Shown one piece after another: positions 14,246 to 29,200 of a DNA stretch of 64,000 nucleotides. The first letter of the stretch is position 1. Every line of letters starts with the position of its first letter. This DNA is from Lumbricus rubellus (taxonomy: Eukaryota; Annelida; Clitellata; Crassiclitellata; Lumbricidae). The notes below the pieces were generated by a model that did no database searches, had not been told where the DNA came from, and worked only from the letters and a program-made list of their open reading frames with translations. Location: the NCBI GenBank assembly GCA_945859605.1, contig OX243815.1, positions 49,014,245 through 49,078,244 of the forward strand. Direction: 5' to 3'. The translations under genes were made by a program, and so were the position numbers.

Positions 14246-17200
14246 CTGCTCTATGACGAATATTCTATGTACAGGAACAACATGCGACGGGTTTCAAGCC
14301 TCAGTGTCACATATGATATCAAGAATCACATACCGTCACTTACTATTTAGATAACACAGCCATACCTAACAGTGCCAACAATAATGCCGACTAAGCAGGA
14401 AACATCAAAATTACATGTACCATCATGTAGTCAAGACTCAAGAAGCTCGTTAATTTCACTCGTAATCTATTAATTGGAATTTCTCATCATATAAAAGTCT
14501 GACCAACTTACTTTGGTAGTTTCTCTTTGACTGGTGCAACATAAATTTGCAAAATCAATTTAGAATTAAGTTAATCACATAATCATAGAAGATATATTAC
14601 AAAGATTCTCAAGGTTTATACTTTATAAATTATAATGCGACTCACCGAATGAGCTGACGCATTCCTGCTTTAAAGTCAATTCGCTTTGTTGTAGCGCTTC
14701 GACTCGGAGCCATCGGCGGACGATCGGGAAAGTAGATGAGCAATGCAACAAACGCAGCCACACAGCAAAGGCACTCTGCAATGATTCAAAACAAAGTAGT
14801 AGATGAGCAATGCAACAAAAGCAGCCACACAGCAAAGGCACTCTGCAATGATTCAAAACAAAGTAGTAGATGAGCAATGCAACAAACGCAGCCACACAGC
14901 AAAGGCACTCTGCAATGATTCAAAACAAAATAGTAGATGAGCAATGCAACAAACGCAGCCACACAGCAAAGGCACTCTGCAATGATTCAGAACAAAAAAG
15001 TAGATGAGCAACGCAACAAACGCAGCCACACAGCAAAGGCACTCTGCAATGATTCAAAACAAAGTAGTAGATGAGCAATGCAACAAACGCAGCCACACAG
15101 CAAAGGCACTCTGCAATGATTCAAAACAAAGTAGTAGATGAGCAATGCAACAAACGCAGCCACAAGTAGTAGTTAATTGGATAACCTGGCATATTTTCTA
15201 TTTGAGCTAATAAACAAATTAAATAGGGTTAAAAGCAGTTAAATTCTTTTGGATAAGCTTTGGTTAAACAGCGAGCAATGAGCGTTTTAGATAGCCCATC
15301 ACCTAGGATTATAATTATACCGACGCAGGTGCAAACAACAGCAGAATACGGTAGGCCTATCGACCGCAGTTCCACGCGATGTCGCGTACAGTCGATAATT
15401 ACTGCAAACATCGCGGCCGGTTATATCGACCACTCATTCTGCGCCGTAGCAGAGTAGTCTCCATGGCGATTTGTAAACAAAGGTCTGCAGTACTGCACGG
15501 AGTTGCTAGGGTGTTACAAAAGCGTATGCGTTGGGCTACTTTTCAAAGACGAAATCGACAGTAGGCCTAATTTTCAACTATACCACTTCGCGATATTTGG
15601 GCTACTTTTGAATTGACTCGCGATTTTGGGCTACTTTTTAGATTATCTCGAGACTCAGAAATCTGGCAACCCTGTGTTGCATAAAGTTGTTGCCACCGTT
15701 GTCATAGCAGTAACAAAACAGTTGTCTGTTGGAGGTAGGCCTAGCTGCTGGCGTCAATTTAACGTTCGGCATTCTGATCTTATGCGTGTTAGCCTACATC
15801 AGAAATGGCTTCTTTAATTCGAGATATAGCGAAATATTCGGATGATGCCATACATCTTGCGTTAAATTCAGTTTTTCAAGATGATGTCCTTTCCAGGCAA
15901 ATTTTCGAAAATAAATTGCGTGAGATAAACCAAATTCTTGAAAAGCCGCCGAAAAAGAGAACTACAGAAAGACATATCGCTCAATCACATGACACGCACA
16001 TATTCAATGAAGCGATAATTCCACAAATAAGACAAAAAATCGATGAATACGAGCAACATTTAATAGACAATGTCGAAGGATTTGACTGGCATCTTAATAC
16101 GGATTTCGTTGAACTGGACTTAACTGATCTACACCTATTAAAAGCTGCACATGAACGAGTACTACAAGAAGGACGAACGACGAATAACCTACATCTTGTC
16201 GTAGCCTATCATAGAGGACAGATTTACACAACTGCTCGCAATTTCTTGCCTGAAGGTAACAACATTACAGAATTTTACCAGCAGGAATTTCGTATGAATT
16301 ACGCAACAGTCCAGCGCTATATTCTTTTCTATATGCTAATCCGAATATATCCTAGATTAATTTTTTGCGAGTTAAGTTTTAAACAATTTTCAAAACACCA
16401 CAATCGGATTCTTAAGCATCTTGGAACAGATATTCAACTGGCAGAACGGCTAAAATTACCCGGCGTCGCTTCTGCTCAATCCAGAGTTTTTGACATCCTT
16501 CCTATACAAATTCAACAAGCCCCAACAACTTTGAACCTCCTTCCGATTACAGCTGACCCAGACCATGATTACGAAGATTTTATTAACCCACAAAGAATTA
16601 TACTGGATGAAAGAGACATTGAACAGTTTCTCTGAATCTTTACACATTTTTCTGGAGATGGAAGGTATGAACAATTTGCAGCAGAGTCTCCGACCACACA
16701 GCAATCGATTAAAACATTTTGCGGCGACGGATGGAACGATCAATTTGAAGCTTGTGTCTCCGACCACAAAGCAATCGATTAAAACATTTTGCGGCAACGG
16801 ATGGAACGATCAATTTGCAGCCTGTGTATCCGACCACGCATCGACAAAGCAATTGTTAACACCAAACAAACACCCATCGTGTTTGTCATCTCCCTGGAAA
16901 CATCACATTCCATACTCGCGCCGGGGACGAGAAAGGAATGTGAACTCTACCACAGCTAGAATTATTGATCCATCGACAGACATTCCAACATTATTGATCG
17001 ACACAAGTCTAACACGTTGTGTCTAGTTTTAACGTAGACTTGTCAAGTCTTTGTTGTCAACCCAGCTATTAAATGAGTCTGGGTAACCCATCCACTTAAC
17101 CAACGACTTGTTTCCACGTTTTCTTAGTATCTTTTCGATTCTAAATATTTCTTGAGTTGTCTTCAACAATTCAGGTTCATAAAATGTTCCTTTAATTTCT

Positions 17201-20200
17201 TCGTTATTATAATCGGTTATTTTATAAGTAGGAGGGTCAGTATGCAGAATTTTTGATACAGTAAATATTTCTTCAGTCCACCTAGCGAGATATCCTTTAT
17301 CAAATGTATCTTTTCTCTTAGATATCCTAACTCTGTCACCAATAGAAAATTTAGGTTGCACGCGATCTGGATATAGACCACCATACAGATTTAACCAAAC
17401 AGCTTTTTCGTTCGCTTTGATACTCGCTTTAACCGGAGTCATTTTTATGGAAGTATGTCTTGTGTTGTTGTATAAACTAACCATATCATCCAAAACATCG
17501 ATATATTTTCGTGTCGAATTAGCACTAAAGTATTTAAACATCTTCTCCTTCATACTTCTATTCCAACGCTCGATAATACAAAATTTCTCTAAATTCGCGG
17601 TAGAATACAACTCTACACCTAATGATTTTACCTGTTTATTGTAGAATTCAGATCCCTTATCAATCCAGACCTTATCCGGTTTACGTCCACTACTAGTAAA
17701 TATTTTTGTGAAAGCATCTGCCACAGATTTCCCAGTTTTATCTTTTATCGGAATAATCCATCCATATTTTGAAAAAATATCAATAACACTTAACAAATAT
17801 TTCACACCAGAATTAAATTTAGCATAAGCCTGCATGTCAATCAAGTCAGCCGCCCAAATTTTGTCCACTCCCTGAACATAAACAACTCGCTTCCTAAACT
17901 TCCTGACTATTGGTTTATGCAATTCCTCGGCAAGCTGATCTGTCCATCTCAGAGCTTTTTTTTCAACCCCATTCCAAAATGGGTTTTCGTTGATAAAATT
18001 GGTTTTACTATAGATCTTTCAACTCGTTCGCGGAAAGTAGGATTAGATATATTATTTAATTCATCTATCATAGCTCTGTCAGCGACGTTTCTCCCTGCTG
18101 TATCAGTATGTTTAGCGTAAGCTAGGTCGTGACGGTAGGCTGCTGCATCAACCCTATCTACTGGTTTGCTCCAGTCTTTAGGCGTTAAGTCCTGGTTTAA
18201 ACGCAAATCCAGTCGAGTTCCTGGACCCGTGAAAGAATGTCTTGGAAGATGCATTTCACCAGGGTACTTTGCCCATGGAAGTTTAATATTAGAAGTAGCA
18301 GAATTGAGAGCTGATACCAAATCACCTCCTTGTACAGTTACAGTAGTAGACATTTTAATAAACTGAGTTTTTCTAGCGCCACACTCAACGCATACACATC
18401 TAAGCATAGGTCTACCATTTTTACTGACGACTCGTTGACTATCTTTAGATTCAGTTTTTCGTTTACACCTGACACAATACTCCATTTTAATATAATATAA
18501 TTAAAATGGAAGTCCATGACCTATCGTGGAATGAAGAATCAAGTAAACGCTTTAACAGTCCTCTCCTACCAAGAAGCATCAGAGGTTTGATCGTCGGTAA
18601 GTCTCAATGCGGTAAGACAACTTTACTACTTAATTTATTACTGAGACCTGGTTGGTTAGACTATGATAACTTACAGATCTTCGGTAAATCACTTTTCCAA
18701 CCAGAATACAAAATACTTTAAAAAGCATTCGAAGAGAAATTACCAAAGGAAGCAATTATAAGACTTTTTGATAATCGCGATGAGATAATGAAATTAAATG
18801 TATCACCGACTGCCGTTGTCGAGGAGATGTCTAAAAACATGGGGAAAAAATCGGATATAGACTGCAAGTTCTTTGAAACTTCGGAAGATGTTCCAGATCC
18901 TCGAGACTTAAGTCGAGATAAAAAGAATCTCATGATTTTCGATGACTTACAATTAGAGAAGCAGAATAAATGCGAATCGTATTATATAAGAGGTAGGCAC
19001 AGTAATGTAGACTGCTTTTACCTAGCACAAAATTATTTCAAACTGCCTAGACAAACTATAAGAGAGAATGCTAACTTTATATGTTTGTTCCCTCAAGACC
19101 TAAAGAATATTAATCATATATACAGCGATCATATAGGTGTAGATGATATGACTATTGAAGAATTTAGAAAACTATGTAAAACTGCGTGGGATGATCCGCA
19201 CGGTTTTGTTGTTATAGACCTTACTAGTAAAACAAATAATGGTAAGTACAGATGTGGATTAGATACATTTTATATTAAATAAAATCAATAATAAAATGAT
19301 AGCGAAGTTTAAGATTTTATATTCTTGGTTTAAAAATAACTATTTAAAATGGAAACCCTACTGGAAAAGATTTTGCCTAACACTGAAACGATTGCACGCA
19401 ACACAGAGGCTAAAGAATCCTTTTGCATTTTGTTGAGCGAAAGGAGCACACGAATTCGAACGAAATTTAATCCACTAATCGAACTGGACAAAAGTAAAAA
19501 GTATGAAATGGCTCTTGTCAATCTTGAAACGTACTACAGTTTTCCCAATATAGACGAGACAAATAATAAATTCGTATATTCGTCAGATAACGGTGTAACG
19601 TGGAAAGATTTAGTCATTCCAACCGGTTGCTATGAAATCGAAGACTTAAACGATTACATACAGAGAATTTTAAAGGAAGAAGGTCATGGCCAATGTATAA
19701 AGTTGCAACCAAATAACAATACTTTGAAGGCTGTTTTGGAAATTGATGAGAACTATAAAGTTGATTTTACTGTAGAAAATTCAATTAGCACTGTTCTAGG
19801 ATTTCAGAGACGTGTATACTCCGAAGGATATAACGAATCCGAGCATATAGTCGATATAAACAGCGTGAATAGCTTACAAATTACCAGTGATATAATAGGA
19901 TCATCGTATGCTAACGGAACTACGGAGAACATAATATATTCTTTCTTTCCATCGGTCGGGCCTGGTTATAAGATAATCGAATCTCCTCATAATCTAGTGT
20001 ATCTTCCAATAACGCTATACTCTATTTCATCGATGGAAACAAAACTAATAGACCAAAATGGAAAACTAATTAATTTAAGAGGGGAGGAATTGTCGATACG
20101 ATTTCACATAAGAGAGGTTTAATTTAAAGTTTATATTTAATATAAAATGAGCCCTTATGAGAAAGTTAAAGTTAATATTTCCGAAGGACAAAAGGACAAA

Positions 20201-23200
20201 ATTAAGCGAGCTGCTCAAGCAGGAACTGGAGTGAGTATAAGACTGTCTCATGGAGATATAACTGGTGAGCATGTATTAGCTCTAAACCAGAGGCAAATTA
20301 ACAAGATAACGAAAGCGTATCAGAATGGAACTGGTGTGGAAATTAAAATGGGTAAAAAGCAATTAGAAGACAATGCGAGAGTCGAAGGCGGATTTATTGG
20401 CGCTATTCTACCGTTCTTAGCAACAGCCGGAAAATTTCTTCTGTCTAGTGTTCTTCCGAGTTTAGCCACAGGAGCCTTATCAGGATTAGGTTCTGCTGCT
20501 GGTTCCAAAATTGTCGATAAAATTAGTGGATCTTCGATCTCACACCCGGTAAGTGGATCAGGCGTGCTCTACGTTAAGAAAGGAGGATTATGCTGCAAGA
20601 TAAAGCCGGCTGGGGAAGGTCTTATTCTATCTCCGTGGAAAAAGGGCAGTTCGATAACGGGGTCCGGTCTGTTTATGAAAAGAGGGGCAGGATTTATCAG
20701 CGGTGAAGGTCTTATTCTCGGACCAAATTCTCCATTTAAAAATATTCCTATTCTTGGAATGTTACTTTAAACAATCTCTTATATAAATGTCTGGATACGG
20801 TCACCCAATACACAAATTTATCACCAAACGGAAGCCTCGTGTGAGTACGATAATTTGGATGCCTAAAGTGGTCACTCACGCTCCTGCAAGACAACGATCA
20901 GGCGACAGATATGAGATTTTTGCTCAGCAAGCGATAACGATTGAACCAAAGACAAATATTACAGTAGAAGTAGGCCTTGGAGTCCGAATGATCAGTGGAA
21001 TGTGTCTAGTCTCTCTTAGACAGAAGTTGAAACAACTCAGACTTAGTCTTCAAGATGGTACTGTCCTAGAGGACGCAGAGGATATAATAATTACAATACA
21101 AAACAACTCCGATTCACCAGTTACTATAAACGAAAAAGACTCCATATGTTATGTTAATTACTACGATGCATAATTTTATGTTTTATGTTTACGTTTTATG
21201 TTACGTTTTAAACATTATACTTATAATAAAAAATGTCGCTACTGAAAATTAGCGATCCTGCAAAAAGAGATTTTATTATCGAAGAGTTTTTAAAAACGAA
21301 AAAAAATATTAAACAAAACTTTCTTTCGGAGAGAATAGACGATCTCGGGCTACAACGAGAGTTAACTAAAATCTACAAGCCATTAGTCGACTCTCAGTCG
21401 GCAATATTGAAAGAGCAAAACGCATTGTTGTCGACTATAAAAGATAACTCGGAAGCAACATCGCTCGCTCTGAAAGCACTTCCAGAATCGTTGAAAGCCA
21501 TTAAGTTTCCTCAGTATCCATCCATAGAGGCGTATGACGATGATCCGGTTCAAGACGTTAGAACCTTAGAATTAGGGGATATAGCAACTAAATACCTATC
21601 GCAATACGCTTCCAATAAAAAACTCGCAGACACAACATTTGGAATAAGGTCCAATGATGGAAAATTTTATATCGGCGACACCGAAATCTCAATCGAAGTA
21701 GATGATATTACAGTTGGAAACAAGACTTACAACGGAACTCCGGGTCTTTGGGAATTAGTAACCATGACTAATCCAAACAGATCAATTTTTGATGGTCATG
21801 ATCTCGGAGCTTACGAAGAGATTCTAATTAATACGAATGCCATGCGTCAACCGAACAATCCAAACAAACCTAAGTCGTCTAGAAGCGCGAAATACAACGA
21901 GATAATACGACCGATATGGAGTAAACAAACGCAGAAGAAAGGAAGCGGAGTAATTACTATTCCTTCAGATCCAAATGAATTAGTAAAACAACTCGAGTTA
22001 CGAATGTATAGCTACAAAGCGGGAAATACAGGTGTAAGAAATGAAATTGTAGGTATGACGGACGAGTTACTAAGACAAGGAGTGATAACCAAAGATGAAT
22101 ATAAAAAGTTAATCATCTAATTAAAAATTAATGATATAGAAATGCTGGTCGTTGCGAAAAGAAGTTATAAAAAAGTACACGTTGTCGGTGGAGCAGGAAT
22201 ATTCGATTCCATTGCAGGATTTCTCAAAAGACTAGTGACATCGAATGCAGCCAAACAAATTGCGAGCACAGCTGTCAAAGGGATTGGGGGTGTTGCTAAG
22301 GATAAGGCGATCGACGTTGGAAAACGATTACTCAATAAGATACTCCCTACAGCTCCAGCTCAGCAGCCGATAACTCAGGAAACTAAAGTCATTCTAGCTA
22401 GATTACTCGGATCGACGGGTGGAGCTATTAGAATTCAAGATCTAGTAAAACGCTTAAACGGAGGTGGTTTGAAAATTGCTTAAATCTATTTTCTTATTTA
22501 AAAATATATGTATAATAAAATGCAATCCGATATTCTAAGATTCACAGAGCAACCATTGATCGATGAAGGTATCGAGCGATACGAATGGCACGAGTACGAA
22601 CCTGTAGCGAGAACTAATCTTAACAGTTCTGGGGAAATAAGAATAAATATTGAATTACAAGACTTATACAGTCACCCAGCAGAGTCGTTTCTGCAATTCG
22701 AAGGAAGACTAATTAAAACAGATGACACCGCATACGTTAATGCCGATGCAATCGCTCTTACGAATAATGGGCTTATGCATCTATTCAGTCAAATATCCTA
22801 TCAGTTATCTAATCAAGAAATCGAAACGCTATTTCATCCGGGTCAAGCTACAACGATGCTCGGTTTACTTACGTATCCAAACGATTTTCAGTTGACTCAA
22901 GGCTTAAATCAGCTGTGGTATAAAGACACTGGTGCGACTGCTGTTATTGCAGACAACCACGGATTTGCTACTAGACAAAGTTTTCTCATTCGCAAGCCAA
23001 TCACTAAAGGAATGTTCAGCTTTATTGTTCCGTTGAAGCATATTTTTGGGTTTTGTGATGATTACGACAAGATTATTTACGGCTTCAAACAGACGCTGAC
23101 TTTAGTTCGTAAAGCTGACGATGATGCCATATTCCGAGATAACGCTGCAGCTGCTGGAAAAGTTGCGATAAACAAAATGTCATGGTTTATTCCACACGTT

Positions 23201-26200
23201 ATTCCTTCCGATATGGAACGAATGCAGTTATATAAGACGATTGAATCGAAATTAACGTTGCCAGTTGCGTATAGAGCTCGTCAATGCGACACGATAACAG
23301 TTCCCCAGTCGACAAGTTTCAGTTGGCGTCTCAGCGTAAAAACATCACCGGAGAAACCTAGATATATCATCGTAGGATTTCAGACGGACCGTAGCGGTAA
23401 TCAGGAAAGTAATCCATCACTCTTTGATCACTGCGATCTCAAGAACATTTATGTGATGATGAATCAAGAAAGATATCCAGCTGTAGATCATAACCTGTCG
23501 TTTCCTAATCAACAATTCTCCAGAGCGTACAGAGACGCATCCTCCTTTAGTCAAAAATTCTATGGTATGGATAAGTTGATTACGCAAAGCAATATAACAC
23601 CTGTAGATTATAAAGAATTATATCCGCTGTTCGTGTTCGATGTAAGCAAACAATCCGAGCGTTTGAAATCGTCAGTCGTTGATATTCAGATTAAGGCTCT
23701 TTTCAATGCGGCAGTACCAGCCGACACCGAAGCGTATGCTGTCGTAATTTCAGATAGGTTGCTGCAGTTCCAATCGGATGGACAGACAATGAGTGTAGTG
23801 TATGGAAAATTGATTTAAAGAATACTTATATATTATGAAGCTACCAGAGCTTAGAATGTTAGCCAATCAGAACAATGTTACAGGCACTTCACATCTCAAC
23901 AAACCTCAACTTATAGCTGTATTGATCGAAAAGAATATTCTTCCGACGGACTACACGGCTATGCCATATCGACATGACACGTTGAGTAGTATCAGGAAAC
24001 AACCGAGAAGAGTAGATATTATAGATCGAGAGACTGGCGTTGTTACCGCGTATCCATCGATGTATAAAGCCGCTAAGGCGTATGGTCACTGGTCAGAGTG
24101 CTGGCGTTATAGCTTATCATAACGGTAATGTCTGGAGAGATAGATACGAAATTAAAGTGTATGAGAGATATTAATATTTTTGCGTGGTAAGATAAAATGG
24201 ATTTAAAGAAAAGTAGTTTAAGAAATATGGACCATGTTGAACACTTGCTTGACTCGTCGGTTCCTGACATTAAAGTTCCTACGCTTACGCCGAGAAAGTA
24301 CAAGCCAGTAGTGCCTACGAGAACATACACCAATAAGGTTAGATCCAAAATTAATGATTTTGCGGATTGGTTACTTAGTTACGTGCCCGAACAAGCAGAG
24401 GTTAATGAAAAACTGGAATCGTTGAAATCAACTGTTTCCAGGATATTTGATAAAAATAAAATTCGAGAAACGGCGACGGCTATTAAAGGATTCACCAAGC
24501 AGTATAGAATAGATGGAATTAATGTAATGGATGCCTCGTCGTTTCTTGATTTCGTCAAACCGTAGGTAGTAAATCTGTTGTCGAACAATCGCCAGACAAA
24601 GACTAATTTAGTTCTTACTTGTACTATGGAACGAGTAGATATGAAATCTGGAGTAGTTAATTCAGAGGATATACCATTCGTTTCCAGGGCAGAAGTTATT
24701 TTAGATGCTACCGACTTGAATGAAATATACAGCAGAAAAAAGGATAAAATCATGGAGTCTATTGCTAGTTTTCAGATGCAAGGAAGTAATTGGAGATTTA
24801 AAGCTGTTGTGAGATTAGATATAAATACGGTAAAATATACACCCTTAAGAGGTAGTTCTTACATTCCGCTTCCCAACTTCTTAGCTAATAAAAAGGCTAT
24901 TATAAATATGAAAAACGACGACGAAGAATGCTTCAAATGGTGTATTACTAGAGCGTTGAACCCTGTAGAAAAAAACCCACAGATAATAACTAAAGCTTTG
25001 AAAGAACAATCAAAAAAACTTAATTGGAGTGGTATTGAATTTCCAGTTGCTGCTGATGCTAATGTGGTAGGTAAATTTGAGAGAAATAATAATATTAGTG
25101 TTAATGTATTTGGTTACGAAAAATTTGTCTACCCGCTTTATCTGTCTAAGTGTGAAAGCGATATTTGTGTTGATCTACTAGTCATATCTGATGGAGATAG
25201 GAAGCATTATTGTTGGATTAAGAACTTTAATAAATTGATGACATTGGGGACTCATTCGATGCACTACTGTAGAAGATGTATGAGTGGTTACACAACTATA
25301 GATGCACTTAGCAGGCATAATGAGTACTGCTCACAACATAACGCACAAAAAATCGAAATGCCAGAGCCAGGGATTATGTTAAGTTTTAAAAATTATAACA
25401 GATCTATGAGGGTTCCGTTTATAGTATATGCTGACTTTGAGTCTTTCATCAAACCGATCGATACATGCCAACCAAATCCAGAGTTGTCGTACACTAATAA
25501 ATATCAAAAGCATATTCCTAGCTCCTTTTGTTATTACATCAAATGTTTCGACGATAGTGTATATTCTCAAGATCCTGTGACGTTTACGGCTGAAAGCGAA
25601 GATGATGATGTTGGTCAAATATTTGTAGATAAACTCGAAGAGAATATAAAACGAATCTATAATCAATTCAAATTCTCTAAGAAGATGATATTTACAGAAG
25701 AGGACAAGAAGTGTTTTGATGGAGCTACTATATGTCATATCTGCGAAGGAACGTTGGGTGAAGACCGAGTGAGAGATCACTGTCATCTTAGCGGTAAATT
25801 TAGAGGTGCTGCTCATAACAGTTGTAATATAAACTATAAATGTCCAAAGTTCTTTCCCATTGTGTTTCATAATCTTTCCGGGTACGATTGCCCTCTGTTC
25901 ATTAAGAAACTGAGAGGTGACAATGGAGAGAAAATTAACTGCATACCTAATAACGAGGAAAAGTATATATCTTTTAGCAGAGAGGTCGTTGTTGATAAGT
26001 TTGTAAATAAAGAGGGAAAAGAGATTACCGTCAAGCGCGAATTACGCTTTATCGATAGTTTTAAATTTATGGCTTCTAGTCTCGATGCCTTATCGAAGAA
26101 TCTTCACAAAGACCAGTGCAGAAACATTGGAAATCGATATACAGGAAAGAAGCTCGATCTTTTGCTACGAAAAGGCATATATCCTTATGACTACGTCGAT

Positions 26201-29200
26201 TCATTTACTACCTTTAATGAAACCGAACTACCACCAAAATCCGCTTTCTATTCTAAGCTAAATGACTCGAATATTAGCGATAAGGACTACGAACATGCAC
26301 AAACGGTATGGAAAGAATTTGGATGTAAAACATTCAGAGAGTATCACGATTTGTACAACGTTTCGGATGTTCTGCTACTTGCCGACGTTTTCGAAAACTT
26401 TAGAGATGTGTGTATGAAGAACTATACGCTTGACCCTGCATGGTATTTTACATCTCCTGGCTTAGCCTGGGATGCCGCTTTAAAATTGACAGACGTGAAA
26501 TTGGAGTTATTGAGTGATTACGATATGATTCTGATGCTCCGGCAAGGGATAAGAGGAGGAGTGAGCACAATATCAAATCGTTACGGGAAAGCGAATAATA
26601 AATATATGAGCGATTTCAATAGCAACGAAAATTCTACATTTATCACTTACCTGGATGCGAATAATCTATACGGGTGGGCTATGATCAAACCTTTACCTAC
26701 TCACGGGTTCAAATGGATGAGTGAAACTGATTTAAATAATTGGAGAAGTATTCCATGCATATTGGAAGTTGATTTGGAATACCCTAAAGAGTTACACGAC
26801 CTGCATAACGATTATCCGTTAGCTCCTGAAAGCATTGAGATTGACAAAGTCAAAAAGTTAATTCCAAACTTAAACGATAAAAAGAAATATGTGGTACACT
26901 ACGATAATCTGAAGCTGTATGAGAGTTTAGGTTTGAAAATAACAAAAGTGCATAGAGGTATACTATTCGAAGAAAGTGATTGGTTGAAAAAGTATATCGA
27001 TTTAAATACAGCTCTTAGAACGAAAGCTACTAATGACTTTGAGAAAGACTTTTTCAAACTAATGATTAACAGTGTCTTTGGAAAAACTTGTGAGAACATT
27101 GAAAACCGAGTTGATGTAAGGTTAGTGTGCCAAGAGAAGGACGCTATTAAATTAGCTGCAAAACCTAATTACGAGAGTTGTACTATTTTCGATGAAAATC
27201 TAATAGCCGTTCACATGAAAAGAACTAAACTGTACTATAATAAACCTATCTATCTTGGCATGTGTATATTAGATTTGAGTAAAACGTTGATGTACGACTT
27301 TCATTACAATTACATCAAGACTAAATACGGAAATAGAGCTAAATTATTATTTACTGATACAGATTCTTTGACATACGAAATTAAAACTGAAGACTTTTAC
27401 TCAGATATCGCAGAAGATATTAAAGCTCGATTCGACACGAGTGAATACCCGAGAGATCATCCATCTGGTATTGAGGTTGGAGTAAATAAAAAAGTTATTG
27501 GAATGTTCAAGGATGAAACTAGTGGGAAACAGATAAAAGAATTTATCGGACTGCGAGCAAAGTTGTATTCTTATCAGATGGCTGCTGGAGATGAGCACAA
27601 GAAATGTAAAGGTATTAAGAAGAATGTTGTCCAGAAAACTATTACTCACGAAGATTATAGAAACTGCTTATTTACTAAAAAAGAACAACAACGAACGATG
27701 AATGTTATTAGATCTTATCATCACGATATTTATACGGAAGAAATTAATAAAGTTGCATTATCTGCAGATGACGATAAACGGGTAATAATGCAAGATGGTA
27801 TAAGCACGTTATCTTATGGTCATTACTCGTTGAAAAATTTTAATTAATGTTTATATTTAATAAATGAGCGTCAAACAAATCGATGTTTGTGGAGTAGTGC
27901 TACCGAATATTGCTTTATCGAATGTGGATCTAATCGAAGCGGCTAAGAAACGAAACATCAATAATTTCAGAGGAGTATTTCTCAGAGACGAGCTGCCGAA
28001 GCAACCTGGACGGAATGAGTGTGGGATATTGAATCTAGACGATTCTAATGGGGTAGGCTCGCACTGGTGCACTTTCTTAAAGAGCGGTAATGAGAAAATA
28101 TATTTCGATAGTTACGGCCTTCCTCCCCCTCTGGAACTGATAAAGTATTTACACCGTCCAGTGTTATATAACAGCGAACGCATACAGCCGGATAACGAAG
28201 TGTTTTGCGGCCATTTATGTTTGTATGTATTGAAGAAAACGATGAACGATGGAATTAATTTTCAAGAAGTTATAAACGGCTTGCATTAAAAATTATTATA
28301 TATATAAAATGCCTGTTGATAAATTTGGTCACACTGATGTTGGTTCATCACAAAGAGTAATCGCTGGAGGAGTTACTCTTAGTCAAATAAATGAGAGTTT
28401 TCTTCGATTGGATGGAGCAAACATCGCGACTGGAAATTTAAAAATGGGTGGTCACAAAATTAAAGGACTACCTACAACGAACACTTCGACTGCCGGAATG
28501 GATGAAGCTTTAAGTAGGGGGCAAGCCATTGATTTGATAACGAATCACAACGATTCTCCGTCCAACGATAATCATTTGACGAATAAGAAATACGTTGATG
28601 AACAAGTTACATTGAAGGTGTCTAAGACTGGTGATACAATGACTGGTGATCTATTCTTAAACGTTGGCTCCGATCGTCTGCGTTCAATGGGTTGTAAGGA
28701 CTTGAGAGGAGAAAATAAAGAATTCACTATTTTCTTAGGTAGTATACGAAATAAACTACAATGTTCGTTAAACAATCCTATTACATTACAATCGATGGAT
28801 GGATTTCCTTTTAGAATAAACAATGAAATCATGTTAGAGATGGTTAAGTCACTCGATGGCACTCCTCCGTCTAAAATAAATGTGTATAAGTCCATCTTTA
28901 TGCATGATGCTTACATTACAGGGCTACACGAACCCAACAGCGCCAGCGATGCAGCTACGAAGCAGTTTGTAGATTCTATCTCAATCGGTCCCGCGCTTAG
29001 CATTCATTCTTTAACTTGGCAATTCTTAATCGCTAAAACTCACACAAGAGTTACTTTCGATAGTGTAAGATTCAAAACCGATGGTGTTATAAGTGCGGGA
29101 ATGACCCGTTTCACTCCCGGTAAAGCCGGATACTATTTCGTTTCGACGTACATAGAATTTGGTAACAGTAGTACCGCTCCTGGTAACGTCTACCTGTATA

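Noticed and set aside
15260..15817. Small frames in the Polinton left subterminal region
   Set aside because: Short, partly within the TIR, with no domain similarity and no A/T box.
19294..19434. 46-codon frame with an A/T box before the penton gene
   Set aside because: Overlaps the penton start in another frame and has no recognisable features; its box probably belongs to the penton gene.
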